This document shows positions 11,101 through 19,791 of a stretch of 64,000 nucleotides of DNA, piece by piece. Numbering within the stretch: the first letter of the stretch is position 1; each line of letters opens with the position of its first letter. The stretch is taken from the NCBI GenBank assembly GCA_033557465.1, contig CM066037.1, positions 516,886,686 through 516,950,685 on the forward strand. Reading direction: 5' to 3'. The position numbers were made by a program, and so were the translations under genes. Source of the stretch: Ichthyophis bannanicus. Taxonomy: Eukaryota > Chordata > Amphibia > Gymnophiona > Ichthyophiidae. The notes beneath the pieces are model-generated. The model worked only from the letters and a program-made list of their open reading frames with translations. It had not been told where the DNA came from and did not search any database.

Positions 11101-12336
11101 CCATTGGCTCTCTCCAGAGGTCTGACGGGCCTTCCCTCAATTTCTCTGATGCCTGGGAGTGTGGCAAGTCCTGCCCCAGCCAGAGACCATGGCGAGTTCT
11201 GCCCCAGTCAGAGATCAGTCTCCTTCCCTGTCTTTTTCTTGGAGACTCCTCTTCACTTGAGGGTACCCTCCTGCATAATGGATGGAAAGTTAGGCTGAGT
11301 AGATAATACAGCAGACTGTTTTCTTTTCAAGCAATAAGCCTTGACAAAATGAAATTGAGTGAAAAAACTGACTCAGCACACTCCAACTCCTTCTTCCTCT
11401 GTCTACAGTTCTGAAACCTGCCTCCTATGCGTTTTTTCTTTTTGACCGACTTCATTTCAACTGAAGGGGAAATGGCTGGCTGACCAGACATGGCCAAGGT
11501 TCCTGCCAAAACCGCTGGAACCACCAGCTGTCAGCTCTGCAGATGAAACCCCTGACTGAGCATGCATGTCCCTGATGCTCCAAACACGTTCCAATGACCT
11601 GCCCTGCCTACTACAAATACATCAAAGACTTTGTTGATCTAAATCGCAGCTTCCTCCACACACTACTCACGGAGGAAGCTACCCTCATGCAAAAAGTGCC
11701 GGGAACAGGCCGCCGAAGAAATGGAGAGTCGAATCAGCAAAAATAAGTTAGCCTGACTGAAGCCCCACAGACAGTAAACACCTAAAAATTAAGCCGATCG
11801 CCAAGAGCAGAAGTGACAGCTTACCATTTGCTGAGCCTCTGTTCCATTTTTTTTTTCAAAGAGAGATATTACCATGAATTCAGAGAGCCTTTAAGTCTAT
11901 AGGAAAACCCAGCAATCTCTGCCAACAGACTCTTGAGTTGTCTGGCGGGGGGGGGGGGGGGGGAGGGAGGGACCTGGAGCACCAGTTAATTCTACCCCGG
12001 GCCCCACCTAACCCACTTATGGATCTAAGTGACAATAAAGGCAGACCCTTCAGTGCTGTCAGCCCTCACTCACATACAGCTCTGAAAAAAAGCAAAACCC
12101 AAGCCTCAGGCTATAATACTTCTGTGGTTTTAGCTCCTTTTGAAATCGCCTCTTCCTTTTTAAAAAAAAAAAAAAAGGCCAAAGTCCTTTCAGTGGAGTC
12201 CACCACATAAAGACTGCTCCCTCAGCTGCTGAGGACTGAGACAGTGGATTCTGAAGAGGGAGCTCTTGTACTGTGACATCAGAATTCTGACATGCGCAGT
12301 CCTCAGCTGCTGGTGGAGGGAGACAAATCTACACGT
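11101..12336 (-). mobile_element. DIRS-C 5' region, no clear ORF
   Basis: This is the N-terminal Gag and leader region of DIRS-C by position. Frames are broken. It contains a G tract near 11,946-11,963, an A tract near 12,162-12,176, and a short inverted pair cctcagctgctgaggactg (about 12,220) / cagtcctcagctgctgg (about 12,298). The pair lies just inside the right terminus and may be part of the terminal repeat. Confidence 0.5.
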
Positions 12337-12364
12337 ACTGGACTGGAAGGACAATAAGGAAAGT

Positions 12365-13625
12365 GGGAGATTTCAATTATCCCAGTATTGACTGGGTCAA
12401 TGTTACATCAGACCATACTAGGGAGGTGGATTCTAGATGAAATAAATGACTGCCTCACTGAGCAGATAGTTGAGGAACTGACTCAAGGGGAAACTATTTT
12501 AGATCTAGTTCTTAGTGGAATGCAGAATCTAGCGTGAGAGACAACTGTGTTGGGACCACTTGGTAATCATGACCATAACATGATCATATTTGATTTAAAA
12601 AATGGAGAGAGAACAAGGAAATGCACTATGCTGGCATTTAACTTTCAAAATAAGAGACTTGGTTAAGAAAAAACTAAAAGGAGCAACTGCAAAGGTTAAG
12701 AGTTTACAACAGGCCTGGGCGTTATTTAAACATACTGTCTTGAAAGCCCAGATCAGATGTATTCCACACTTTAGGAAAGGTAGAAGGAAGAACATAAAAA
12801 CATAAGATATGCCATACTGGGTCAGACCAAGGTCCATCAAGTCCAGTATCCTGTTTCCAAATCTAGGTCATACGTACCTAGCAGTTTCCCCAAAGGGCAC
12901 AGGTTCCACAATGCTTGTATTAGGTCAAGCATTGATGTCCTGGGTCCCTTTTTAATAATGGTTTATGGACCTTTCCTCCAGGAACTTGTCCAAACCTTTT
13001 TTTAAACCCAGCTACACTAACAGCCTTCACTACATCCTCCGGTAACAAATTCCAGAATTTGATTACAACAACCACCAAAATGGCTTAAAGGCGAGGTCAA
13101 AAAAGCTGTTATAGTTAAGAGAAAATCCTTCAGAAAATGGGGGGGGGGAAAAAAAGAGCCAAATGATGAAAGCAGAAAACATAAAAGTTTTGGCAAATTA
13201 AATGCAAGGCACTGATAAGACAGGCAAAGAGAGAACTTGAAAAGAAGTTTGCCATGGCAGCAAAAAGGCATAATAAAAACCTTTTCCCAAGTACATTCAT
13301 AGCAAAACACCTGGAAGAGAGCCAGTTGGACCATTAAATGATAGAGGGGTAAAAGGGGCACTAAGAGGACAAGACCATAACAAAGACTGAATGAATTCTT
13401 TGCTTCAGTCTACAGATGATAGAGGAAAAACTTACCCACGCCAGAAATAATATTAAAAAGGTTATGTATCAGAGGAATTGAAACAAAAATCGATAAAATT
13501 GAGAAGATATAATACAGTAATTTGATAAACTAAAGAGCAGCAAATCACTTGGACCAAATTGCATACATCCCAGGGTGCAGAAAGAACTGAAACAAGAGAT
13601 AAACAAATTACTAAAAGTAGGCCTG
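12365..13625 (+). mobile_element. CR1-C part 3: endonuclease C-terminus to RT N-terminus, with an internal antisense insertion
   Basis: Resumes CR1-C after DIRS-C: gggagatttcaattatccca encodes the GDFNYPSIDWV block (compare 54,750 in CR1-F). Next come ELTQGETILDLVL, an SDH-like block, and the linker LKGATAKVKSLQQAWALF. The run is interrupted at 12,791-13,064 by an antisense CR1 tail. From 13,066 the linker continues (ERQRELEKKFAMAAKRHNKN-type) up to the RT start kspGPDgiHP-like segment at about 13,550-13,610. All frames are broken. Confidence 0.75.
12791..13064 (-). mobile_element. CR1 3'-end copy inserted antisense in CR1-C
   Basis: In reverse this reads as the last 275 bp of a CR1: gtaatcaaattctggaattt, then the ggtttaaaaaaaggtttgga..aagttcctgga block, ending ..gtctgacccagtatggcata and ttatgtttttatg. 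The same end is seen in sense orientation at 37,800-38,085. It is a 5'-truncated CR1 with only the last ORF2 codons and the 3' UTR. It lies head-to-head inside an older CR1 of the same group. Confidence 0.85.
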
Positions 13626-13639
13626 CAAACTATCCTTAA

Positions 13640-13785
13640 TCATCTGGAAAAATCTACCGTTTACCCCTGGGACAAGTAGCATAGATTGTTTTATACCTTT
13701 GGGAACCCAACACGGGCTTGAGACCTGGAATGGCCACTGTTGGAAACAGAATACCAGGCTTGATGGATCCTTGGTCTTATGCAGT
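13640..13785 (+). mobile_element. short LINE 3' tail (CR1-like)
   Basis: The segment aatggccactgttggaaaca and then gcttgatgga.ccttggtct is shared with the CR1 3' UTR at 37,995-38,060. The upstream part (gggacaagtagcatagattg) is not in that copy, so this is another CR1-like subfamily tail. Confidence 0.55.
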
Positions 13786-14172
13786 GTGTCTCCCCTCACC
13801 TGCTTGCGCTCGCCTCCAGTCCACCTGCTCCTCTGCTTTTTTCTTCATCGGTCCTGCCCTATGGAATTCCCTACCCTCCTCCATCAGACTTGAGCAGGAA
13901 CACACTGCCTTCAGAAACAGCCTCAAAACACATCTCTTCGCCCTTGCCTTCGACCTCCCTGCTCCCTCTGTGTGACCTTACCCTCTTTCTTCCTCCTCTC
14001 CTTCTCCTCCTTAACGTCTTGTCGCATGAGTCCACTTGGTTTGCTTTCCTATCAATTATTGTAACTTCTTTTCCTTTTTCTCCAACTTATGACCTCTATT
14101 TCGAACTATGTAAACCGCTTTGATGTCTGTTCGTTTATGTTTATTAGCTTTATATACCGTTAAACAAACATA
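13786..14172 (+). mobile_element. L2-clade LINE 3' fragment (L2-C)
   Basis: Colinear with 29,600-30,040 of L2-A. Shared features are the 'cctatggaattccctaccctc' type block, the cttcgccctt.cctt.gacct block before the stop, and the terminal tail: gtaaaccgctttg (14,110) then tatataccgtt and AAAC repeats. Only the last ORF codons and 3' UTR remain. The tail forms the short complementary pair typical of this L2 group. Confidence 0.8.
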
Positions 14173-14574
14173 TCTTATATATTCATGAGATAGTTTTACA
14201 TGTACTACCATTACTGCATGCATCTCTCATGCATATCTATTCTTGATATCCTGAAAACCAGACTGGGGGGGGAGGGAGGCAGGGAGTATCAAGCAATCAG
14301 AAGACAATAGTTGTGCACAACATACAAGGCCGGGGGGGGGGGGGGGCGCTGTTAAGTCTCTGGCCTTGTAACAAAATAGAAAACTATGGGCACATTTCAG
14401 CTCTGGAGGTCCGTAATGATCTCTCTGTAGTTTAGTTTGCCTTATCAGTCCCCTTCACATTGCTTGAGACCATCTATAATGGGATACAACATATGGAATA
14501 TGGATCCAGAAGACATATAGAAAATAAGTGGCAAATGTCACTTTAAGACATCTTTATGAATAATTAACTAAAAC
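14173..14574. other. unassigned stretch with two G-rich runs
   Basis: No coding potential seen. G-rich runs at about 14,265-14,275 and 14,331-14,346. The piece ttgatatcctgaaaaccaga (about 14,245) looks like eroded repeat sequence, but I cannot name a family. Confidence 0.3.
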
Positions 14575-15542
14575 CATAAATGCCATACTGGGTCAGATCA
14601 AGGTCCATCAATCCCAGTATCCTGTTTCAAACAGTGGCCAATCCAGGTCAGATGTACCTGGCAGGTTCCCAAAGAGATACATAGGTTCCACAATGCTTGT
14701 CCAGTGTAAGCAGTGCATTTCCTGGGTCTTCTTTAATGGCGGTTTATGGACCTTTCCTCCAGGAACTTGTTCAAACTTTCTTTAAACCCAGCTACACTAA
14801 CAGCTTTTATACATCCTCTGGTAACAAATTCCAGAGTTTGATTACGCATCAAGTGAAAAAATATTTTCTCTCATTACTCTTATAGGTTACATTGTAGCTT
14901 CATTGTTTCCACTCTAGTCTTTCTACTTTTTGATGGCGTAAACAGATAATTTATAGACCTCTATCATATCTCCTCTCAGTAGTCTCTTTTGTAAGTTGAA
15001 GAGCCCTAATCTTAAGCCTTTCCTTATAGGGGTATCCTGCCATCCCCTTTACCATTTTGGTAGCTCTTCTCTGTACCTTTTCTAATTCTGCCATATCCTT
15101 TTTAAGATAGGGTGACCAGAACTGCACACAATATTCAAGGTACAGTCACACCATGGAATAAGAGAGGAATTATATCAAATTTGGTTTTATTCTTCATTTC
15201 TTTCCTTATGATTCCTAGCATTCTATTTGCTTTCTTGGCCACCGCTGTACATTGGGCAGAGGGTTTCAACATATTATCCACAATGATATCTAAATCTTTT
15301 TCCTCAGTGGTGGTTCCTAAAGTGGAACCTTGCATCATAACACCATAGCGTGGGTTGTTCTTTCCTAGATGCACAACTTTGCACTTGTCCACATTAAGTT
15401 GCATCTGCCATTTGGATAGCCAGTCTTGCAATTTATCAAGGTCCTCTTGTAATTTTTCACAATCCTCTTGGGTTTTTAACAACTTTGAATAAATTTGTGT
15501 CTCATCTGCAAATTTGATCACCTCACTCATTATTCCTATTTC
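14575..15542 (-). mobile_element. CR1-D left part: RT C-terminus and 3' UTR (antisense)
   Basis: The CR1 3' terminus is at 14,575 (reverse of taaaaccataaatgccatac). The minus frame at 15,135-15,530 reads SEVIKFADETQIYSKLL, TQEDCEKLQEDLDKLQDW, SKWQMQLNVDKCKVVHLGKN and GSTLGTTTEEKDLDIIVD. This is the CR1 polymerase from the catalytic FAD box onward; FADD is FADE here. The reading continues without loss at 39,660-41,310. Joining across the 24 kb insertion gives NDLEIGIMSEVIKFAD, the same block as NDLESGTTSEVIKFAD in CR1-H. Confidence 0.9.
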
Positions 15543-16047
15543 TTTTTTTTTTTTTCTTTTATATTTTTATTTGGTACAGCACAAGTTAGTACATCATTTT
15601 TCTTCTTCTTTACAAATCAATGGCATAACATGCATCCGGCTGTATCCATCAGCCCATCGTTTACCTAATTTCCATTTTATCCTTACTTTACATTATTTAC
15701 TTCTCTCCATGTATGTGTACATTTTTATTTTATTTTAATATTCCCGCCTTCTCCTCTCCTCCCCCTCCCCCCACCCCAGATCCTGTGATGCATCTTTCTC
15801 TTTTTACTATTCCCTTCTTTGAGCTTGAAGTTTCAACCTGTTAATTTGTTGTCCACCCTTTGTAACCACTCTTTCTACTTTTCCCATCTCCTTTGAAAGT
15901 TCTCAATCCTGTGCATTTTATATGCAGTAATCTCACTCATCCTATAAATTTAGGCTAATCTACTTAATATCCTCTCAGGGACTGGTGCTCTCTCAGACCT
16001 CCATCCCTTCGCTATTTCCATCCGCACTCCAATTGCAAGCATCTTAA
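15543..16047 (-). pseudogene. L1-C ORF2 extreme C-terminus and 3' end
   Basis: The minus frame reads LVYMFKMLAIGVRMEIAKGW then RSERAPVPERILSRLA, followed by an eroded segment and the T-run. This is the last part of an L1 ORF2 after the zinc-knuckle block, of the form 'K..I...WK....P'. It is continuous in frame with PKNDLVYM at 30,210-30,235, which is on the far side of L1-A. The join NDLVYMFKMLAIGVRME runs through the 14-bp duplicated target. There is an in-frame stop shortly after RLA. Confidence 0.85.
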
Positions 16048-16227
16048 ACATATACACCAGAGAGGTCACGTGATGTGGTGAGCTTGAGCGGACCCACGCT
16101 GCTTGGGCTCCGGGCCCCTCTCCCCTGAAAAGTTGAAATATTGCCGTATTAACAGTGAGTTGGAGCTTATTGGACATTGAGTGCCTTGGAGAACGGTTGG
16201 AGACCTGTCGGAGATCAGCGAGTGGGG

Positions 16228-17133
16228 ATGGTGACTACGGTGAAGGCAGGGCGGCGAGACAAGGAGCGTGCTGCCAGTGCCCTTAAAATGGCGGAGTCCC
16301 CTCCAAAGCAAAGTGCTGCGGCCTCCCCCACCATGACCGATGAGATCTCGGTGGTGGTCACAAACGCTTTGGCTTCGCAATTTGAAGCACTGCATGCTAA
16401 GATGGACGTGCTCCAGAGTTCTTTGGGCACGCTGGGTGTGCAGGTGCAAGAAGCCGAGACTCGCCTTACTCATACCGAGGAGGAAGTGGAGGGCCTTAAG
16501 CGGGAGCTGCTTGTGCTGCAGAAGGAGTCAAAATCCCACGAGCAGAAATTGGATGACCTAGAAAATAGGTCTAGGCGCAATAACTTGTGCTTTTTGGGGA
16601 TCGCGGAATCTATCCCAGAAAAGGATTTGAGAGGCTATGTGGAGAACTTGGCCGCTTTCCTGAGAGATGGGGCGGACCCGAGTGGGCCTATTGTGGTAGA
16701 AAGAGCCCATAGACTGGGACCTAAGCAGCAATCCAGAAACCACAGGCCCAGGGTGGTCCTGGCTAAATTTCTGTGCTACACGCAAAAGGACGCGGTGCTC
16801 CGAGCGGCGAAGCATAAGGGCATTGTCGAGTGGGAGACGGCAAAGATCCGGATAACTCAGGACTACTCTGCTGCCTTGAGCCAACGAAGGAAGGCTTATG
16901 CCCCGCTGTGCCAAAAGCTTATAGAGGCCGGGGTGCAGTTTAGCGTCCAGTACCCCGCCCGGCTCCACGTGCTGCATCAGGGATCGCAGCGAGCATTTGA
17001 GTCTGCGGCAGCGGCGCGGGCCTATGTGGAGCAGTTGCTGACATCGGGGGTGTCGAATTCGGAAGACCAGTCAGACTCCTCTTTAGTGCCTCTGCTTAGG
17101 ATTGCGACCTGCTGGCTGAGATATGTGCTGTGA
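16228..17133 (+). CDS. L1-A ORF1 protein (RNA-binding chaperone type)
   Basis: An open frame of 301 codons from the first ATG; the open frame extends upstream to 16,177 without another ATG. L1 ORF1 proteins trimerise through a coiled coil and coat the element RNA in the cytoplasm. Visible here: a basic N-terminus, a coiled coil of heptads about residues 50-115 (ALHAKMDVLQSSLG, EEEVEGLKRELLVLQ), the RRM entry LDDLENRSRRNNL, VVERAHRLGP, the RRM/C-terminal-domain block PRVVLAKFLCYTQKDAVL, and ITQDYSAALSQRRKAY in the C-terminal domain. No internal stop, which makes it the most intact ORF1 of the three L1s. DIRS-A hit ORF2, not ORF1. Confidence 0.9.
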   Translation: MVTTVKAGRRDKERAASALKMAESPPKQSAAASPTMTDEISVVVTNALASQFEALHAKMDVLQSSLGTLGVQVQEAETRLTHTEEEVEGLKRELLVLQKESKSHEQKLDDLENRSRRNNLCFLGIAESIPEKDLRGYVENLAAFLRDGADPSGPIVVERAHRLGPKQQSRNHRPRVVLAKFLCYTQKDAVLRAAKHKGIVEWETAKIRITQDYSAALSQRRKAYAPLCQKLIEAGVQFSVQYPARLHVLHQGSQRAFESAAAARAYVEQLLTSGVSNSEDQSDSSLVPLLRIATCWLRYVL

Positions 17134-18228
17134 GGCCTATCCACGACTCCTGTTTGGACAACGGCCCCTACCGTCGTCGGTAGGGGACTAGAGAACAGTA
17201 GGAGTCTTGAGTTTTGGCCTGCACGTGGAGCCTTTGCAAGGACTGGACTGAGCATGGCATGGCGTGGTGTGGCGGAGCCCTCTCGTTGCCTTAATTGTTG
17301 CTTGGGGCCCGTGCAGCAGTTCCGGTGGGTGCCACGAGCTGGTGATGTTAGCTGGCGACACCTGGATGCACCTTGCCGGCGGCGCACCGACGGGCCCGCA
17401 GCCCCAGCCCAGCCTCCCTCGGCCTGTTTGTGCTGTTCATCGGGAGAAGCTTGGACTTGATCTGAGGGTTGCACATGACTTTTGTTTATATTAATATGTG
17501 CTGTTATTGAATTATGAAGTATTTGTGGGTTTATTGTTGTGGGGGTGGCGGGAGTTTGGGGACCAGAATGTCTGAATGGGAGAAGTGTGGCCAACAGTGT
17601 GAATGGGGGACGTAGAGGCTGGGTTAAGGTTCATGGATGTTGTGGGGTTCTGGGGGGTTGGAATGTGTGGATAGCGTGTCTGGGGGTTGGAATGGGTGGG
17701 TTGTATCATGTGGGCTCGGGGGGAGCCATCCCAGTTTAGGCGGGCAGTTGCCGAGTGGAATGGTTGGCTGAACCGGACGGTCTGGCCCCTACTGGGGTGG
17801 CTACCCCATGAGCGCTTTGGGCTGAGACAGACTGTGTTGGTTCCTAATTCACTGGAAATGGCCGTTTGGTTGGGGGAGGGGGGTTCTTTCACATCCTAGG
17901 TGACCCTGATGGGAGTGGGAGGGAGGTTAGTGATTGAGAGTGGGGGTTGGAGTAGGGCAGGGATGGGGGTAGGGAGTAGGGCAGGGATGGGGGTAGGTAA
18001 TAGGGGTATGGAGGGGTGGGGTTGGGGGGGTAAGGGAGGTGGGTGGGATGGCGGCAGGGGGAGGGAAGGGGGGGCGCAGGGGGCGCAGCGGTACCGCTGT
18101 TTGAGTGGCAGTGGGCTATATGGGGATCCAGTATTGTTTAGGGGGGGCCACAGGCTGGGGGGGGTCTCGCCTTCTTGTTCCAATAGGATTGATACAAACT
18201 GCTTGTCTCTTTATGATCCGCCCTGAAG
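17134..18228 (+). other. L1-A long G-rich ORF1-ORF2 spacer
   Basis: About 1.1 kb without credible coding. From about 17,500 to 18,110 the plus strand is strongly G/T-rich, with many runs of three or more G (for example ggggttggagtagggcaggg, 17,942 onward). L1-B has a comparable spacer at 56,967-57,783, so the feature belongs to the family. The spacer holds a short near-tandem repeat (agtagggcagggatgggggt twice, 17,950-17,995). G-quadruplex potential is inferred from the runs. Confidence 0.75.
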
Positions 18229-19284
18229 GTTATTTTCTGGAATATTTGTGGGATAGGCAGCCCTATTAAAAGATATAAAGTGTTGCAGGCCTTAGCTCGG
18301 CTGAAATGTGATATAGCAATGTTACAGGAAACCCACCAGACGGCGGAGGAGCATGTTAAGTTGCAGAAAATGTGGGTGGGGCAGAGTTGGGGTTCTCAGG
18401 CTAAGGGGAAAAAGGGTGGAGTGGTCATACTGATCAGTAAGCAGACCCGTTTTGAGTTACTTAAGGAATATTCTGACCCAGATGGCCGATATATTTTGCT
18501 CTATGGTAATCTTGACGGTCGGCCGGTCGTGCTGGGCTGTTTGTATAGCCCTAATGTATTGGATCGGGCGTTTTATGACCGGTTAGCTTCTAGAATTGAG
18601 CAACTGCCTGATGTTCCCTTGATACTGGCTGGTGATTTGAACGGGGTTTTGGATGTAGGACTAGATGTGTCCGGTGGGGGGGGGGGGGGCACACTTGCGC
18701 ATCCCGACTACTAAGGCTTTGAAGGGCTTCTGCAAACGTTTGGGCCTGGTTGACCCATGGAGATTGCTTCATCCTGCCGAGAAAGACTTTACCCATCAGT
18801 CGAGAGCTCATGGTACTAGTGCTCGTTTGAACTATGTTTTAGTCTCGGAAAGGTTGTTTGTACAGGTCGATGACGCACAGATCGGCCCTTCTGCGGTGTC
18901 TGACCATGCCTCAGTTTGGGTCGAATTCGGCTGGGGGGCCTGGCCGTGTCGATGAGGCTCTGGCGGTTTCCGTTGGGTTTGTACCATGATGCAGAGTTCC
19001 GTACCTGTCTTGCAAAACATTGGCAGGAGTTTATGGATCACCATGAGCGACATCAGGGTGACCCGGAGTTGCTCTGGGAGACAGCCAAAGTCGTGTTGAT
19101 GGGGGACATTATTGCTTATGTGGCAAGGAAACGGAAGCTATTGGTGGGGCAAATTGTTCAGCTGGAGAAGCAGGTGGTGCGCGCTCGGCGGCAGTGTGCA
19201 GGAGATTCTAGTGTGACGAATAAGCGATGGCTTTGGGAGTTGCAAACGTCTCTTAATGAACTACTTCACCAGCGGGCAAAGAAA
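18229..19284 (+). pseudogene. L1-A ORF2 part 1: AP endonuclease and linker
   Basis: Encodes the APE-type nuclease that nicks target DNA for target-primed reverse transcription. Blocks seen: VIFWNICGIGSPIKR, IAMLQETHQT (catalytic Glu), DGRYILLYGNL, ILAGDLNGVLD (Asp/Asn), FTHQSRAHGTSARLNYVLVS and AVSDHASVWVEF (Ser-Asp-His). The expected ATG (present in L1-B as ATGCCTGAG) is not seen in frame. A G13-14 run at about 18,677-18,690 shifts the frame, and a second shift lies about 18,930. After the nuclease the linker reads to NELLHQRAKKA, where DIRS-A interrupts it at 19,285. Continues at 25,065. Confidence 0.88.
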
Positions 19285-19471
19285 GCGTAGTTACTCACCT
19301 GTAACAGGTGTTCTCCAGGAGCAGCAGGAATCAGTCCTCACTTATGGGTGACGTCGGCGCCGACGGAGCCCTCGCGGAGCAATTTTCCCCAGCTTTCAAA
19401 GAAAGCCTTTGGGAATTGCAGCGCGCATGCGCGGTCGTCTTCCCGCCCGAGGGTGCTATCTTAGCCAGTCA
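19285..19471 (+). repeat. DIRS-A left inverted terminal repeat
   Basis: The inner part (19,330-19,471) is almost identical in reverse to 24,902-25,034, including the perfect palindrome cgtcggcgccgacg at 19,352-19,365 and cgcgcatgcgcg near 19,423. The outer 45 bp (tagttactcacctgtaacag..) differ from the right terminus. The left end is copied in reverse in the internal complementary region. Confidence 0.92.
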
Positions 19472-19557
19472 GATGACATAGCTAAAAAAGACAGCATAAA
19501 AATTTGCAAAAAGAACATAAGCAGACGATTGCAACTCCAAGGGGAGGAGGGAGGGTA

Positions 19558-19663
19558 GTGAGGACTGATTCCTGCTGCTCCTGGAGAACACCTGTTACAG
19601 GTGAGTAACTACGCTTTCTCCAGGACCAAGCAGGAAGTCAGTCCTCACTTATGGGACTCCCAA
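19558..19663. repeat. DIRS-A internal complementary region
   Basis: The left half (19,558-19,615) is a perfect reverse complement of the outer left terminus 19,285-19,342. The right half (19,613-19,656) is a perfect reverse complement of the outer right terminus 25,021-25,064. In reverse the junction reads ctggagaaa-gcg-tagttactc, that is, right end joined to left end. This is the classical DIRS arrangement, used as template to restore the ends through a circular intermediate. Confidence 0.92.
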
Positions 19664-19791
19664 GCTCAAGGCTACCGGAGACCCTAAGCACAAAAATGAG
19701 CTCCCTCTAGCTCAGCAGCACAGAAGGATAGAATCTTCGCTGAATTATCACCCACCGGTAGCCCACATCCGGGATGGAGGGTAGGAGTTGC

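Larger units (their letters stand above)
6890..12362 (-). mobile_element. DIRS-C: decayed full-length DIRS-like element (antisense)
   Basis: Remnants lie on the minus strand in DIRS order from right to left: Gag (about 11,080-10,440), RT (9,990-9,259), RNase H (9,084-8,690), recombinase N-domain (8,250-7,970) and recombinase catalytic domain (7,830-7,134). Its 5.5 kb length agrees with the 5.6-5.8 kb of DIRS-A and DIRS-B. Terminal structure is eroded, but 12,337-12,364 (actggactggaaggacaat..) is similar in reverse to 7,157-7,180, as expected for a terminus and its internal complementary copy. It interrupts CR1-C without an evident target duplication. It belongs to a different subfamily from A and B. 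Confidence 0.8.

Noticed and set aside
17022..17594. 190-codon minus frame across the end of L1-A ORF1
   Set aside because: Antisense of L1 coding and spacer, low complexity, no family resemblance.
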